Shown piece after piece: positions 17,997 to 27,600 of a stretch of 64,000 nucleotides of DNA. The translations under genes and the position numbers were made by a program. Below the pieces are notes generated by a model that had not been told where the DNA came from, ran no database searches, and saw only the letters and a program-made list of their open reading frames with translations. Numbering within the stretch: position 1 is the first letter of the stretch; each line of letters opens with the position of its first letter. Source of the stretch: Paenibacillus shirakamiensis (lineage in GTDB: Bacteria > Bacillota > Bacilli > Paenibacillales > Paenibacillaceae); assembly GCF_017874255.1 (NCBI RefSeq), contig NZ_JAGGLD010000003.1:470848-534847 (forward strand), read 5' to 3'.

Positions 17997-18602
17997 TTAA
18001 TCTAGGGAACTCAGCCTCTGTATGTGTGCTATGCATTCCTTTGCTTTAGCCAAATTATTAATCTTTTTATATAGATTGGCCAAATCTGCATAGATCTCTA
18101 TGTTACCTGGCTCCACCTTTAATAATTGGTGTAACGTCTCGATCGCCATCTCGATCTTTCCTGCTTGCTCATACATTTCACCTAACAAAGATAATCCTGT
18201 GGCATCCGCAGGATTCAGCTCCAGAACCCGTCTAATATACGGCTCCGCCTTCTGAAATTCTCCCTGTAAGAGATAGAGATCTGCAAGATGGACATGTACC
18301 TCCCGATCCTTGACATCCGTTAAAGATAATTCTATGAATATCTGTTCACTTTGTATGAATTGTTTTAATCTCTTGAGCGTAAGAGCTTTATTGAACAAAG
18401 CAAACTTTGAATGGGGATTCATCTCTAAAGCAAGATTCTCTTCCCTCAGTGCATCAACGTAATGTTCTTCACCCATCTCGAAATATACGGTACCTAAATG
18501 AATATGCGTCTCCTCTTGCATGGGATTGATCTCAAGCGATTGCAACCTCAGTTCGAGCGTTAACCTTTCGGTTCGCAGTGGGACGCAAGCATCTCCATTC
18601 AA
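17997..18602 (-). pseudogene. TPR-repeat protein gene, probably truncated at its 5' end
   Basis: The frame holds about five tetratricopeptide repeats in 200 codons (for example IHLGTVYFEMGEEHYVDAL, then VHLADLYLLQGEFQKAEPYI and LSLLGEMYEQAGKIEMAIET). It opens with a poor TTG and no ribosome site, and the frame is directly continuous with the stop codon of the serine recombinase gene next to it, so the original N-terminal part seems to have been lost at the mobile-element border. Later ATG codons lack ribosome sites too. If expressed, it would be a cytoplasmic scaffold-type protein. It could still be made by coupling to the recombinase gene, whose stop is 7 bases away. Confidence 0.6.
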
Positions 18603-18608
18603 TGTCCG

Positions 18609-19385
18609 TCAAAGGATGGCTTGATGTAAGCCCTCCGCTAATATATCTCCATAGCGGTAAATACCGCTATAAAAATTACGTCTGTCTAATATTCGTTTGA
18701 CTTGTACTTTCGTAAACATACTGCCTTGCTGTGTCTTAAAACCTTCTTCGTTCAACGATTCTGCGATTTGGGTCAACGTCCATATTGGATGTTGATCCTT
18801 TAATTCAAACACTCTGAGGACGGTTTGTGCTTGCTTCTCGTCCACTTCGATACACTTCTGACCCTTCTTAGCCTTGTAGCCGAAGGTTGCCCTTCCACCT
18901 GCATAGCCGCCCTGCTGAGCCTTCTTGCTCCGCCCCCGACCTAACTTGAGAGCGATTTCTAGCCGTTGATACTGGTCTAGCAGTTCCATCAAACCGTTAA
19001 TCAGGAAATCATTTGGGTCTTTCTTGTAAATGCTGTAAGTTGGTTGTTTAATGCTCCGAACATCCACCCCATACTTCTTAAACTCTCTATGTACCAATAC
19101 TTTCACAATGTCAGACCGCCATAAACGGCTTGTATTGAGGACAATAACCGCATCAATGGATTGAGCAGACAGGGCAACTAACATGCTCTGAAAGCCGATT
19201 CTGTTCACCTCAAGGGCTTCCTCATCTACCTTCGCACCGCTGATGCCTTCATCGCTGTATATGTGAATAAGATTCCATCCCTGCTCCTGACAATAAGAAC
19301 GAATTTCGTCCTGTTGGTACGCTAGACTATAACCATCCTTGGCTTGTCCTTGTGTTGAAACTCTCACATAACCGATGACTTTCAT
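18609..19385 (-). CDS. Serine recombinase (resolvase plus Recombinase domain)
   Basis: 258 residues, with GGAGG 7 bases before the ATG. The N-terminal catalytic domain (about 1-145) has YVRVSTQGQAKDGYSLAYQQ with the active Ser at about residue 9, then SDEGISGAKV, and the Recombinase domain (about 155-245) has GGRATFGYKAKKG and a helical ILDRRNFYSGIYRYGD. It lacks the zinc ribbon and coiled coil of typical 450-550-residue large serine integrases and stops just after GLHQAIL, where longer proteins continue. It may be a natural short form or cut at the junction with the TPR fragment. It would excise or integrate the 2-3 kb element around it and is controlled by the overlapping operator region upstream. 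Confidence 0.88.
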   Translation of the reverse strand: MKVIGYVRVSTQGQAKDGYSLAYQQDEIRSYCQEQGWNLIHIYSDEGISGAKVDEEALEVNRIGFQSMLVALSAQSIDAVIVLNTSRLWRSDIVKVLVHREFKKYGVDVRSIKQPTYSIYKKDPNDFLINGLMELLDQYQRLEIALKLGRGRSKKAQQGGYAGGRATFGYKAKKGQKCIEVDEKQAQTVLRVFELKDQHPIWTLTQIAESLNEEGFKTQQGSMFTKVQVKRILDRRNFYSGIYRYGDILAEGLHQAIL

Positions 19386-19449
19386 GATGTTTCCTCCCCA
19401 CCGTTACAGAAATCACAATTATCGAAACGGTATTCCGTATCATATCTTC

Positions 19450-19478
19450 ATTATAGTACGGTACTCCGTTGCAAGCAA
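19450..19478 (-). promoter_or_regulatory. Promoter of the serine recombinase gene
   Basis: On the minus strand, TTGCTT (19478-19473), a 17-base spacer and a perfect TATAAT (19455-19450). The middle operator copy lies wholly inside the spacer, so repressor binding would block it. Confidence 0.7.
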
Positions 19479-19498
19479 TTGTTTTTTAGTGATATGAT
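19469..19498 (+). promoter_or_regulatory. Promoter of the Cro/CI-type repressor gene
   Basis: TTGCAA (19469-19474), an 18-base spacer and TATGAT (19493-19498). It overlaps the recombinase promoter head to head; the middle operator copy ends on its first -35 base. Confidence 0.6.
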
Positions 19499-19546
19499 GA
19501 AAGAAACACCGCACAACTGTAACGGTAGTGCGTATCGGAGGTAAAC

Positions 19547-19753
19547 ATGCCTGTTCGGTTAAGACTAAGAGAAATACTAGAGCAAAGGAACATTAGTCAA
19601 CGGGAACTTGCAAGAAGGATGAATATCCGTTCTAGCACAGTTAGCCACCTTTGCTCTGATAAAGTTAATGCGGCTTATTTTGATACATTGGAGCAAATTT
19701 GCAAAACACTCGACATTCAGCTTCATGAACTGATAGTCATGGAGGATGAGTAA
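19547..19753 (+). CDS. Cro/CI-type helix-turn-helix regulator
   Basis: 68 residues, GGAGG five bases before the ATG. It is a single HTH_3/XRE-type domain: ILEQRNISQRELARRMNI, then SSTVSHLCSDKV and FDTLEQICKTLDIQLHELI. This is the short YozG-like group. Placement divergent from the recombinase, with repeated operators between, makes it the likely repressor of the element, comparable to phage and ICE switches. It ends two bases short of the convergent initiator stop codon. Confidence 0.9.
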   Translation: MPVRLRLREILEQRNISQRELARRMNIRSSTVSHLCSDKVNAAYFDTLEQICKTLDIQLHELIVMEDE

Positions 19754-19755
19754 TA

Positions 19756-20604
19756 TTAAAGTGCCACTGGTAATTTGCTCACAACGCCGCCCAGTACAAC
19801 ACAAGGTATCGTTATTACACCCTCCCATTGTTCCTCTGCAAGTCTATTGAAATCCATAGTCGGACGTTGCCGCATTCGCTTCTCAATTTCCCTACGGTAG
19901 TACCCTGTTACTTGCTTCTGTTCCAGTTCGCCGCTCAATAATTCCTTGACTCTTTGTTGAAGTTTCGGTTTCATCTGCTCAAGACCAATGACTTGTGAAC
20001 ACAGATAAAGTCTATTGAATAGGGGCGGAAACTGGACTAGAGCGCTCATCGGGATTTTCTCAACAGGCTTATACACGATTTCAAATCTCGTCAATTCGCC
20101 TTCGATTCTCACCCCACGCCTTTGCAGAAGTTCCAATTTCTTGTCATATACTCGGCAATATCCTGCAACTTGCCGCTGATAGCTCTTATTGGAGTAAAAT
20201 GTTCCCTTTCTTTTCTTCATGTTCCGCCCCGTTAATGAAAGGACAAACAATTCAGTCAAGGGCAACGGAATGTCGAATGCTACATCAGAACGAACATAGA
20301 GAATTTCTGTTGCATGATTCCCAATCTCTGAAATCCAAGACTGGAAGTGAATCAAAGAGTCGGGAGGACATTCCAGACGAAGCGTATGCTTCCTTCCGAT
20401 TCGGGCATAAACTAGCTGATACGAAAGATACGCCCAATGTTTTCCCTCCCTAACCCGAACACGGTACTTGAATCCCTTGTCCTTAACATAAAACGAAGCG
20501 TTGTAGGAATCACAAAGCCACTGACGAAGTGGATTGAAGAACTTCCAATACACATTCGTAAAATCCACTACAATACGGTCAATCGAAACCTTTACCCCTT
20601 CCAT
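19756..20604 (-). CDS. Rolling-circle-type replication initiator (Rep_trans-like)
   Basis: 282 residues, GGGGG six bases before the ATG. Pattern reading supports the Rep_trans/RepL-like phage, plasmid and ICE family (also MobT relaxases): YVRSDVAFDIP (about 104-114) for the R-D-x-x-x-D element, GYCRVYDKKLELLQRRGVR (about 147-165), then LTRFEIVYK (about 170-178), and a Tyr pair VTGYYRREIE (about 232-241) as candidate nicking residues. The family starts rolling-circle replication or conjugal nicking of small elements. It lies convergent to the repressor gene and upstream of the recombinase on the same strand. Upstream hairpins could be its origin. Confidence 0.75.
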   Translation of the reverse strand: MEGVKVSIDRIVVDFTNVYWKFFNPLRQWLCDSYNASFYVKDKGFKYRVRVREGKHWAYLSYQLVYARIGRKHTLRLECPPDSLIHFQSWISEIGNHATEILYVRSDVAFDIPLPLTELFVLSLTGRNMKKRKGTFYSNKSYQRQVAGYCRVYDKKLELLQRRGVRIEGELTRFEIVYKPVEKIPMSALVQFPPLFNRLYLCSQVIGLEQMKPKLQQRVKELLSGELEQKQVTGYYRREIEKRMRQRPTMDFNRLAEEQWEGVITIPCVVLGGVVSKLPVAL

Positions 20605-20617
20605 ACTTAGCCCCCTG

Positions 20618-20695
20618 CGGAAATTTTTTAACGAATTTCCGTCTATAATTAGAGGGCAAGGTGGCTAGCCTTCACGTTGCCTTACCTGCTTATGT
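20618..20695. other. Candidate origin or nick region upstream of the initiator gene
   Basis: An 8-base inverted repeat CGGAAATT...AATTTCCG with an 8-base loop (20618-20641) is followed by GGCAA...TTGCC enclosing the palindrome GGCTAGCC (20655-20680). Rolling-circle origins and oriT sites of such elements are hairpins near the initiator gene. This is placement-based inference. Confidence 0.35.
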
Positions 20696-20766
20696 AAACT
20701 GCTCGTCAGCAGAGTTCTTTTATGCACAGTAACAATCGCTTTAGAAGTCAGTTCAGTTGCGGACAT
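20665..20766 (-). CDS. Possible small basic protein upstream of the initiator gene
   Basis: A 33-residue frame (starts MSATELTSKAIVTVHKRTLL) with GAAGG about 8 bases before its ATG, ending 60 bases before the initiator start on the same strand. It is rich in Lys, Arg and Ser. Small basic accessory proteins are common in rolling-circle elements, but the frame is short and overlaps the hairpin region, so it may be chance. Confidence 0.3.
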   Translation of the reverse strand: MSATELTSKAIVTVHKRTLLTSSLHKQVRQREG

Positions 20767-20924
20767 TATCAACATCCTTCAAGTTCCCCGCCGCTACTAT
20801 GAATTGTCGTGCTATCCGTCTGAAAAAATGCATCATCTGACCTTTCGCCCTCTCTATCGGAACAAGGTATTGTTCAGTTGCGATGGATTTTGGAAAAAAC
20901 AGCAGAAAACGAAGCTAACAAAAA

Positions 20925-20975
20925 ACAGGTCAACTATGGTGGTAACTGACCATAATCGACCTGTATTTTGTATCG
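20925..20975 (-). other. Long imperfect inverted repeat at the element's right side
   Basis: ACAGGTC...GACCTGT with inner TATGGT/ACCATA arms, followed on the minus strand by TTTTTTG. It could end minus-strand transcription entering the element or be a single-strand origin. The gap 20767-21115 shows no gene I can support. Confidence 0.45.
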
Positions 20976-21115
20976 GCATAGCGTTATTTAGGTTACAAAT
21001 TCAAGCATTAACGTACGCACAACAAATTCATGAAATCCTTATACGGGTATTACATGGGTTAGATGTGTTATTGGTTGAATGATGAGTTCATTAAGCACTG
21101 GGTAGCCCCCACCAA

Positions 21116-21152
21116 AGAAAAAACCTTGAAAGGCATACAGCCAATCAAGGTT
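21116..21152 (-). terminator. Terminator of the Rhs toxin operon
   Basis: AACCTTGA and TCAAGGTT pair across about 16 bases; on the minus strand TTTTTTCTTT follows. It lies just past the putative immunity gene, marking the operon end. Confidence 0.85.
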
Positions 21153-21164
21153 ATCAACCTTAAC

Positions 21165-21629
21165 TTACCATACTACTAAATTGTTATGATATTCGTGTCT
21201 TTCAATACAGAGACCAAATTGTAGATCTTTATCTACGACTACTAAATCTCTGTATCCATCTTTAAAACCTACGAACGATAAAATTTCATTCATATTTCCC
21301 CAAAAGGACTCTATAGTCATTACTAATGCTCCAGTGTCTCTGTCATGACGATGTAAGATGGCAACATTGTTATTTTGGAATCCTTTTGTCCTTTCTTTAG
21401 TATGCAATAAGGTATTCACATTGATTTGATAATCCTTAACTAGTTCAGTTTGATTAGTTATGGTATCGATTATTTCGTACACTTTCTTTGATACTCTTGT
21501 TGTCTCCTCTATAGATAAAAAATCTTCTATAGTTACTGGAATTTGACCGCTTAATGTAGATAATACTTCTTTTCTTTTTACATTAATTTTTAGTTGCTTA
21601 ATTTTTTCTTGTCTATCAGAAGACGACAT
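21165..21629 (-). CDS. Putative immunity protein to the Rhs nuclease toxin
   Basis: 154 residues from the ATG at 21629, which has GGGGGAG four bases upstream; the ATG six codons earlier is not favoured. It starts 18 bases after the toxin stop codon, the standard place for a cognate immunity gene. It is cytoplasmic, with no signal peptide or membrane helix: a helical, Lys/Glu-rich first half (about 1-75) and a strand-rich second half with aromatic ends (ALVMTIESFWGNMNEILSF, about 100-118). I cannot name its family. Function is inferred from position only. Confidence 0.6.
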   Translation of the reverse strand: MSSSDRQEKIKQLKINVKRKEVLSTLSGQIPVTIEDFLSIEETTRVSKKVYEIIDTITNQTELVKDYQINVNTLLHTKERTKGFQNNNVAILHRHDRDTGALVMTIESFWGNMNEILSFVGFKDGYRDLVVVDKDLQFGLCIERHEYHNNLVVW

Positions 21630-21647
21630 CTGACTCCCCCTCCACAA

Positions 21648-24600
21648 TTATTTGCCAAACCCATCTAAGTCTTCGGGAAAATGACCATCGTATTGATTGT
21701 ATCTACCCTTATCGAATGGATTTCCTTTTGCATCATCAGCACCGTGGAAGTGTGAACCTCTTCCTAGCTTATCTTCTTCATGCAATATAATATATTTCTT
21801 TTGACCATCAACTGTAAATTGATATGCTGTTCTATTTTCCGAAGTACCGTCAAAAACATACCCATGCTTTTCGAATTGAGCTGATTTCGGAATTCCTGCT
21901 GCTTCTTTAGCATCTCGGAAGGCTTGGTTACGAGATACCTTAGAAGCAACTTCACCCGTCCCCTTACCAACAACAGCCCTTTCAGCCTTAGCAATGTCTG
22001 TAGCTTCTTCTCCAAACTTGGCAAACTTAGCAAGCTTGGCAAATTTACCACCAGGAATAAATCCGATAATTGCCAGACTCTTGTCATAGCTAGTTGAACA
22101 TGAATCCGCTAATGCAACAAGATCATCGAATATCGCAACACGTCCGATAGTCGTCAACGTTCTGGCCACAAAACCTGCTGCCGGATTAAATTCGCTGATT
22201 GCATCAAGCCCTGAATTTAGATTCTGATCGTAGTTTCGAATGTATGCATCGCTAAATGGCACCCATTCTGGTGCATTCGCCCATGCCTTGAACGGCACAT
22301 GTCCACTCGGATCTGTGAAGATCAATGGATTGTTTCTTACATATGAATACAGATGCAAACTCGGCGGATCGTTGGCTTCCCCTGTGTAAGTGTCTTCCGT
22401 TAAAAACCGCCCGATGGTTGGATCATAGAAACGCGCTCGAAGGTACTGTAGCCCGGTCGAATCTGTATATTCACCAGCGTATCCATAAGGATTTTTCTGA
22501 ATGCCAGACTGCTGGCTTACGTTCCCCCATGCATCATACCCGTAAGTGTTAAGCAACGGCTGACTAGCATCGCCTAATGCGCGAACATCGCCATGACCAT
22601 CGTAAAGATAATAGGAGATGTTCGTTCCTTCCGCAAGATGGCTCGTCGAATTAGGTTCCTGCATTCGGGCTATACGTTCCAGCCCGTACAGATTACGGCC
22701 AATTACATCTCCACTATTGTTCGTTTCTAGCGAGATCTGATCGTCATCCCAGTAGAAGCGAATTATATCACCGGCGGAACTTGTCGCCTCAACACGTAGA
22801 CCGTCGCCATTGTATCCGTATTTAGAAAGGTTCGTCCCTTCCTTAACGCTGATCAATTGATTGAGAGGATCATACGTGAACGTTCGATTGGCATCACTGA
22901 GCAAATTTCCATTTTGATCGTACTTGAGAGCCACCGCTGGATCGGTGCCGTTGTTAATAGCCGTTAATCGGTTAGCAGCATCGTAGGTATACGATCTGGT
23001 CAACGACTCTTCGCTCGGTTGTAGAATTGTTTCCGCGATGCGGTTACCGACCGCATCATAGGTGTAAGCAGTCCGTGTGCCATCCGCTTGGGTGTATTCA
23101 GCCAACCGATTCAATGAATCATACTGATAGAGCGCCTTTCCGCGACCATCGGCTGCACTCGTCATATTACCGATACTGTCATAAGCATAAGTGAACGGTA
23201 GCAGCAGTTCTTCGTCATTCTTTTTATGTGTCATTCCAACTATCTGTCCATTGGAATCATAGCTATAACCTACGGTGATTCCATTAGGGGTTAACGTCTG
23301 GATGCGTCGACCTCCAGCATCATAAGTATAAGTCGTTGCACCTGCAACCGAGTCCTCCACACGTATTAACTGACCTGCTGCATCGTATTCCCGATTGGTC
23401 ACAGCACCCATATAGTCAGTGGTGTTAACCAGTTGACCTGCTGCATCATACGCATATTGAATAGTTTTTCCGTCTCCAAGGATCTTGGATGTCAAGCGTC
23501 CTGCACCATCGTACTTGTATCGGGTCGTACCCGATCCATCTGTCATTGTCACTCTTCGTCCCGCCAGATCGTAAGTGTAGGATACTGGCTTCATGCTACC
23601 GGAGCTTACACTGCGAACCTGATTGACACCAGTATAATCGTAGTTAAGGACCGTACCATTTCGATCAACGATACTCGTTGTGTTGCCATTGTTGTCATAC
23701 ACGTACTGTGTGCTTTTTCCGAGCGGATCGGTCACTTTGGTCACACGATTCAAACTGTCGTACACATAACTTTTCACCTGTTTTTTGGCGTCCGTCACGC
23801 TTTTCAGACGGCCTGCTTCGTCATAACTCGATAGCGTCGTTCCCCCCTCTGGATCCATCACTGTCGTCAATTGGTTACGTTCATTATAGCCATAGCTCCA
23901 TCTAGTTCCGTTAGGTAAGTATAATTTTATTTTGTTGCCCAAAACATCATAATCATAGGCGGTTACATAACCCAGTCCGTCCGTTTCCGTTACTACACGA
24001 CCGACTTCGTCGTACGTGAACGAGCGTGAAACTCCGTTTGCATCCGTAACTTTCGTCATAAGACCTGCCACATCGTACTGATAACTTATGGACTGCCCCA
24101 GCGGATTGGTGATTCGTATAACTCTGCCCATGTTATCTAGAGAAGTCGTTGTGGCAAGATTATTGGCGTCGACTTGACGGACAATACGGCCAGCGTCATC
24201 GTATTGCGACTCGATCTTAGCACCGTTAGAATCTGTGGTCGATATGAGTTGGCCAAGCACATCGTACTCCGTAGAGGTCAGGCCTCCCGCTCCGTCTATT
24301 TGCGTTAGTATTCGCCCCATTGCATCATACGTTGTCGCCAAGCGTGCACCATCTGGTTGATTGACCGCAACTAGACGGTTTAGCGCATCGTACTCGAATT
24401 TCTGAACGTTCCCGTTTGGATCCACACTTTCCAGTACATTGCCAACAGCATCATACTGATAAGTAGCCAATTGTATGCCTGTCGTCACTGCTCTTGTCGT
24501 TACGGCAATTTCGTTTGAATCTACGGTCTGCCCATCCGCGTATACGGCCCGGATTTTATAGAAGTAGGTTTTCTTCGGCTCCAGGCCAGTCATCAGGTAT

Positions 24601-27600
24601 GCCGTCAGCGTGACATCCGAAATTGTCGCGAGCTTATTGGCATAGCTGAAATTGGTTCCCGATACGCTGGATTGATACACTTCAAAACGTACCAGATTGG
24701 GTGTACGGTTGATCGACCAGTTCAGTGTAAACGACTTGTCCGTTACAGCAGACGGCGCGGTAAGGCGCAAGGACCGGTTCGCGACATCCATAATCAGCGA
24801 AGAGCTGAACGCTTCCCCAGAAACCGTGTAGAGAATCAGTTTTAGCGCGTATGGTCCGTTCTCCAAGCTGTTCGTGTCCCAATTGCCAAGAAGCCCATTG
24901 CTCAACGCTGTGTAACCGGTTTTCACCAATCTCCACTCTGTTGGCGAAGTACCTTGTCCATAACATAGTTCCCATTTAGCCAAGTTCGAAATAACCGTAT
25001 TACCGGAGATTCCGAGCACGCCGTCTGTCTCCGACGAGATGTAGACGAGCTGAGAAATCTTCAGAGTGAAGCTACCGCCCGTACCGCCATTGGCCGCTTT
25101 AATATAGAACGTTCCTGTAGTTGGCGGCTTGAAGCTCATGCTATTCTGTCTGCTTGCTTCCAGTAGTTTTCCAGTGCTATCAAATACCGTAAGCCCATTA
25201 TTCGAATCTAGAATACTACTGGTTAGTAAGTAGGGGATACCAGCAGTCAACGTTGCCCGGTAATACGAGTCGGAGTTGTCCGGCAGCATATACGTTGCGT
25301 TTCCGGTTTGATTTGTCAAGCTAATCGGATAGGCAGCACCAAGGGTCGATCCATCCTGAGCGCTCAGCGCAGTTGTTGAGCCAGCTACACCATATACTTT
25401 CAAAAAATAAGTTCCTGCGAGCATAGGCGTGGAGCATGAAGAACTACACGTCGTCAGCAAACTGTTCGCTTTGTCATAAATTTCAATCTTGGTCGTATTG
25501 GTAGCTTGTAACATGAAGGAACGATTCGTCGTTAATGCATACCTAACGTAACCGTAAGTCGGTACGAGACTTGCTTGTGGACCTGGCATCCGATAGGTCT
25601 CTGCCAGACGCTCCATGTTCATCGTAAAGTTGCCCGCCGTCGTACTTGAAGACACGCGAATATAATAATCACTTGTTGCATCCGGCGTGAAGTCAAGGGC
25701 GGTTCCTGATGCAAGTTCCTGCTCTTTACCATCATACAGGGATACCCGGTTGCCTCTCGCATAAAATGAATAAGCGGTACCAGCTGTTAATGTGACACTG
25801 TATATACCGAATTCATTGGCTGGTTGCGTATTGGAGACTAGAATAAATCCTTTCGTCTCGCTCACACGATAAGCCGTTCGGAAGCTGGAGCCGTCTTGCG
25901 CGCTAAGGGTAATTTTCGCCCCGGCCGTACCGTAGACCTTGTACGTGTAGCTACCGCTCGTTGCCGGTATATAAGCACAGCTAGTCGCGGAACATGTAGT
26001 GACCTGATTGTTCTGGCTATCGAAGAGTTCGATTTTGCTTGCATTCGTTGCATTTAATACAGCAGTCCGATTGCCTAATAGCGTGACGGCATATCGGGTA
26101 TAACCTGTATCCGAAATGATTCCGTCCTGCGGTCCTGGAGCTTGAAACGGTACCGCTTCCCGTTCAATGTCCAGAGTGTAGCTGCTATTCGTACTACCTG
26201 AAAGCACACGGATATAATAAAAACCCGCTACTGTTGGCGCGAAAGCTAATGTAGTTGCCTCACCGCTAATGACCTTATTTTGTGCACTATCGTATACCTC
26301 TATACCGGTAGCCCCTCCACGCGCATAAATGACATAGTTGTTTACCTTAGAAAAGTTTACTTTATAGTACGCACTGGAAGAGAATGGCTGATTGTTTGTA
26401 GACACTGTTCTTCCGCTAGCTTCAGAGGTTACATAAGCCGAGTCGAAGCTTGAGCCATCCTGTGAGCTTATGATAATGCGCGCATTCGCAGTGCCGTAAA
26501 CCTTGAGATAGTAGCCCGCTGCTATGCTTGGTGAAAAAGCACATGTGGAATTATAGCAGCGAGAGATGTAGTTGTTTAAGCTATCGTAGAACTCGATTTG
26601 AGTAGCTCCCGAAGCTGTAAGCATGAAGGTTCGGTTAGCAACAAGCTCAGCCCAATAAGTGGTTGAACCACCGCTTGAAATGGTTCCATTCTGCGGTCCT
26701 GGAGCTACGTAATCTGCCGAACTCATATTCTGTCCGATATTGAGGGTATAATTGCCGTTGGAAGTTCCTGACCTCAATTTCACATAATACACACCAGTCG
26801 TCGAAGGGGTAAACGAAATAGATGTCCCACTGCTTACCGCTAGTTGAATTTGATCGCTAGAATACACCGTAAAGCCTACTGTTCCGCTCGCACTGATACG
26901 ATAGTTCTTCCCAGCAGTTAATGATGTGACTTTATAGTAGGCGACATCGTTGGCCGGAACCATCTTAGACGAGCTATTAGACGCCTCAGGTGAAGCGATC
27001 GTAATTGAATAGGCGTTTGCAAAGTCTGACCCGTCCGAAGAACTCAGTATGTGAGTTCCTGAGTTCCTCAGTTGAATAAAGTATGTTCCTGCCGTACTTG
27101 GCGCCAAACTGAGATCTAAGTCGAATTCCTTCAAGTAATTAGTGGACGGGTCCTTATACACAAGGCTGCTATATCTACTACCTGAATTAAAACCATCTTT
27201 AAAGTTAAATGTTCGATTCGCCTTCAGATTTGTGGAGAACCACCCCATTCCACTTAAGGTCACATTTTGTGGCCCTGGCGCCTCATACGGTGTCGCTGAT
27301 GATATTACTAAGGGATAAACACCGCTCGTCTTACCCGCTTTTACCTGCACATAATACATTCCAGCCGTTGGCGCTCTGTAGCTAATGGCGCTGTCCTCAG
27401 TGATCGCTACTTGCTTTTGAGTACTGTCGTACACTACCATTCCGGTAGCACCTGCTGCACTAAATCCGACCTGATATGCAGCATTCATGGCAATTTTATA
27501 ATACGCACTATCGCCGCCCGGAATTGAGTAGCTCAATATTTTGCTGGCCTCATCGCTCCTTATCGTAATTGGATAGGCGTTTGCAAAGTCTGACCCGTCC

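Larger units (their letters stand above)
19427..19533. promoter_or_regulatory. Three-copy operator array of the mobile element
   Basis: The 12-base dyad ACGGTATTCCGT occurs at 19427-19438, ACGGTACTCCGT at 19458-19469 and ACGGTAGTGCGT at 19522-19533 (consensus ACGGTAnTnCGT), at spacings of 31 and 64 bases, near whole helical turns. A related CTGTAACGGT flank occurs inverted at 19401-19410 and direct at 19517-19526. The sites sit between the divergent recombinase and Cro/CI-type genes, as expected for the repressor encoded alongside. Confidence 0.7.

Noticed and set aside
18600..20775. CGGACATT at 18600-18610 (minus) and 20758-20767 (plus) as attachment-site repeats
   Set aside because: The copies are in opposite orientation and only about eight bases long, not the direct repeats expected for integration.
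20804..21082. A 92-codon plus-strand frame at the right side of the mobile element
   Set aside because: It starts with TTG and no ribosome site, and a long inverted repeat (20925-20975) lies in the middle of it.
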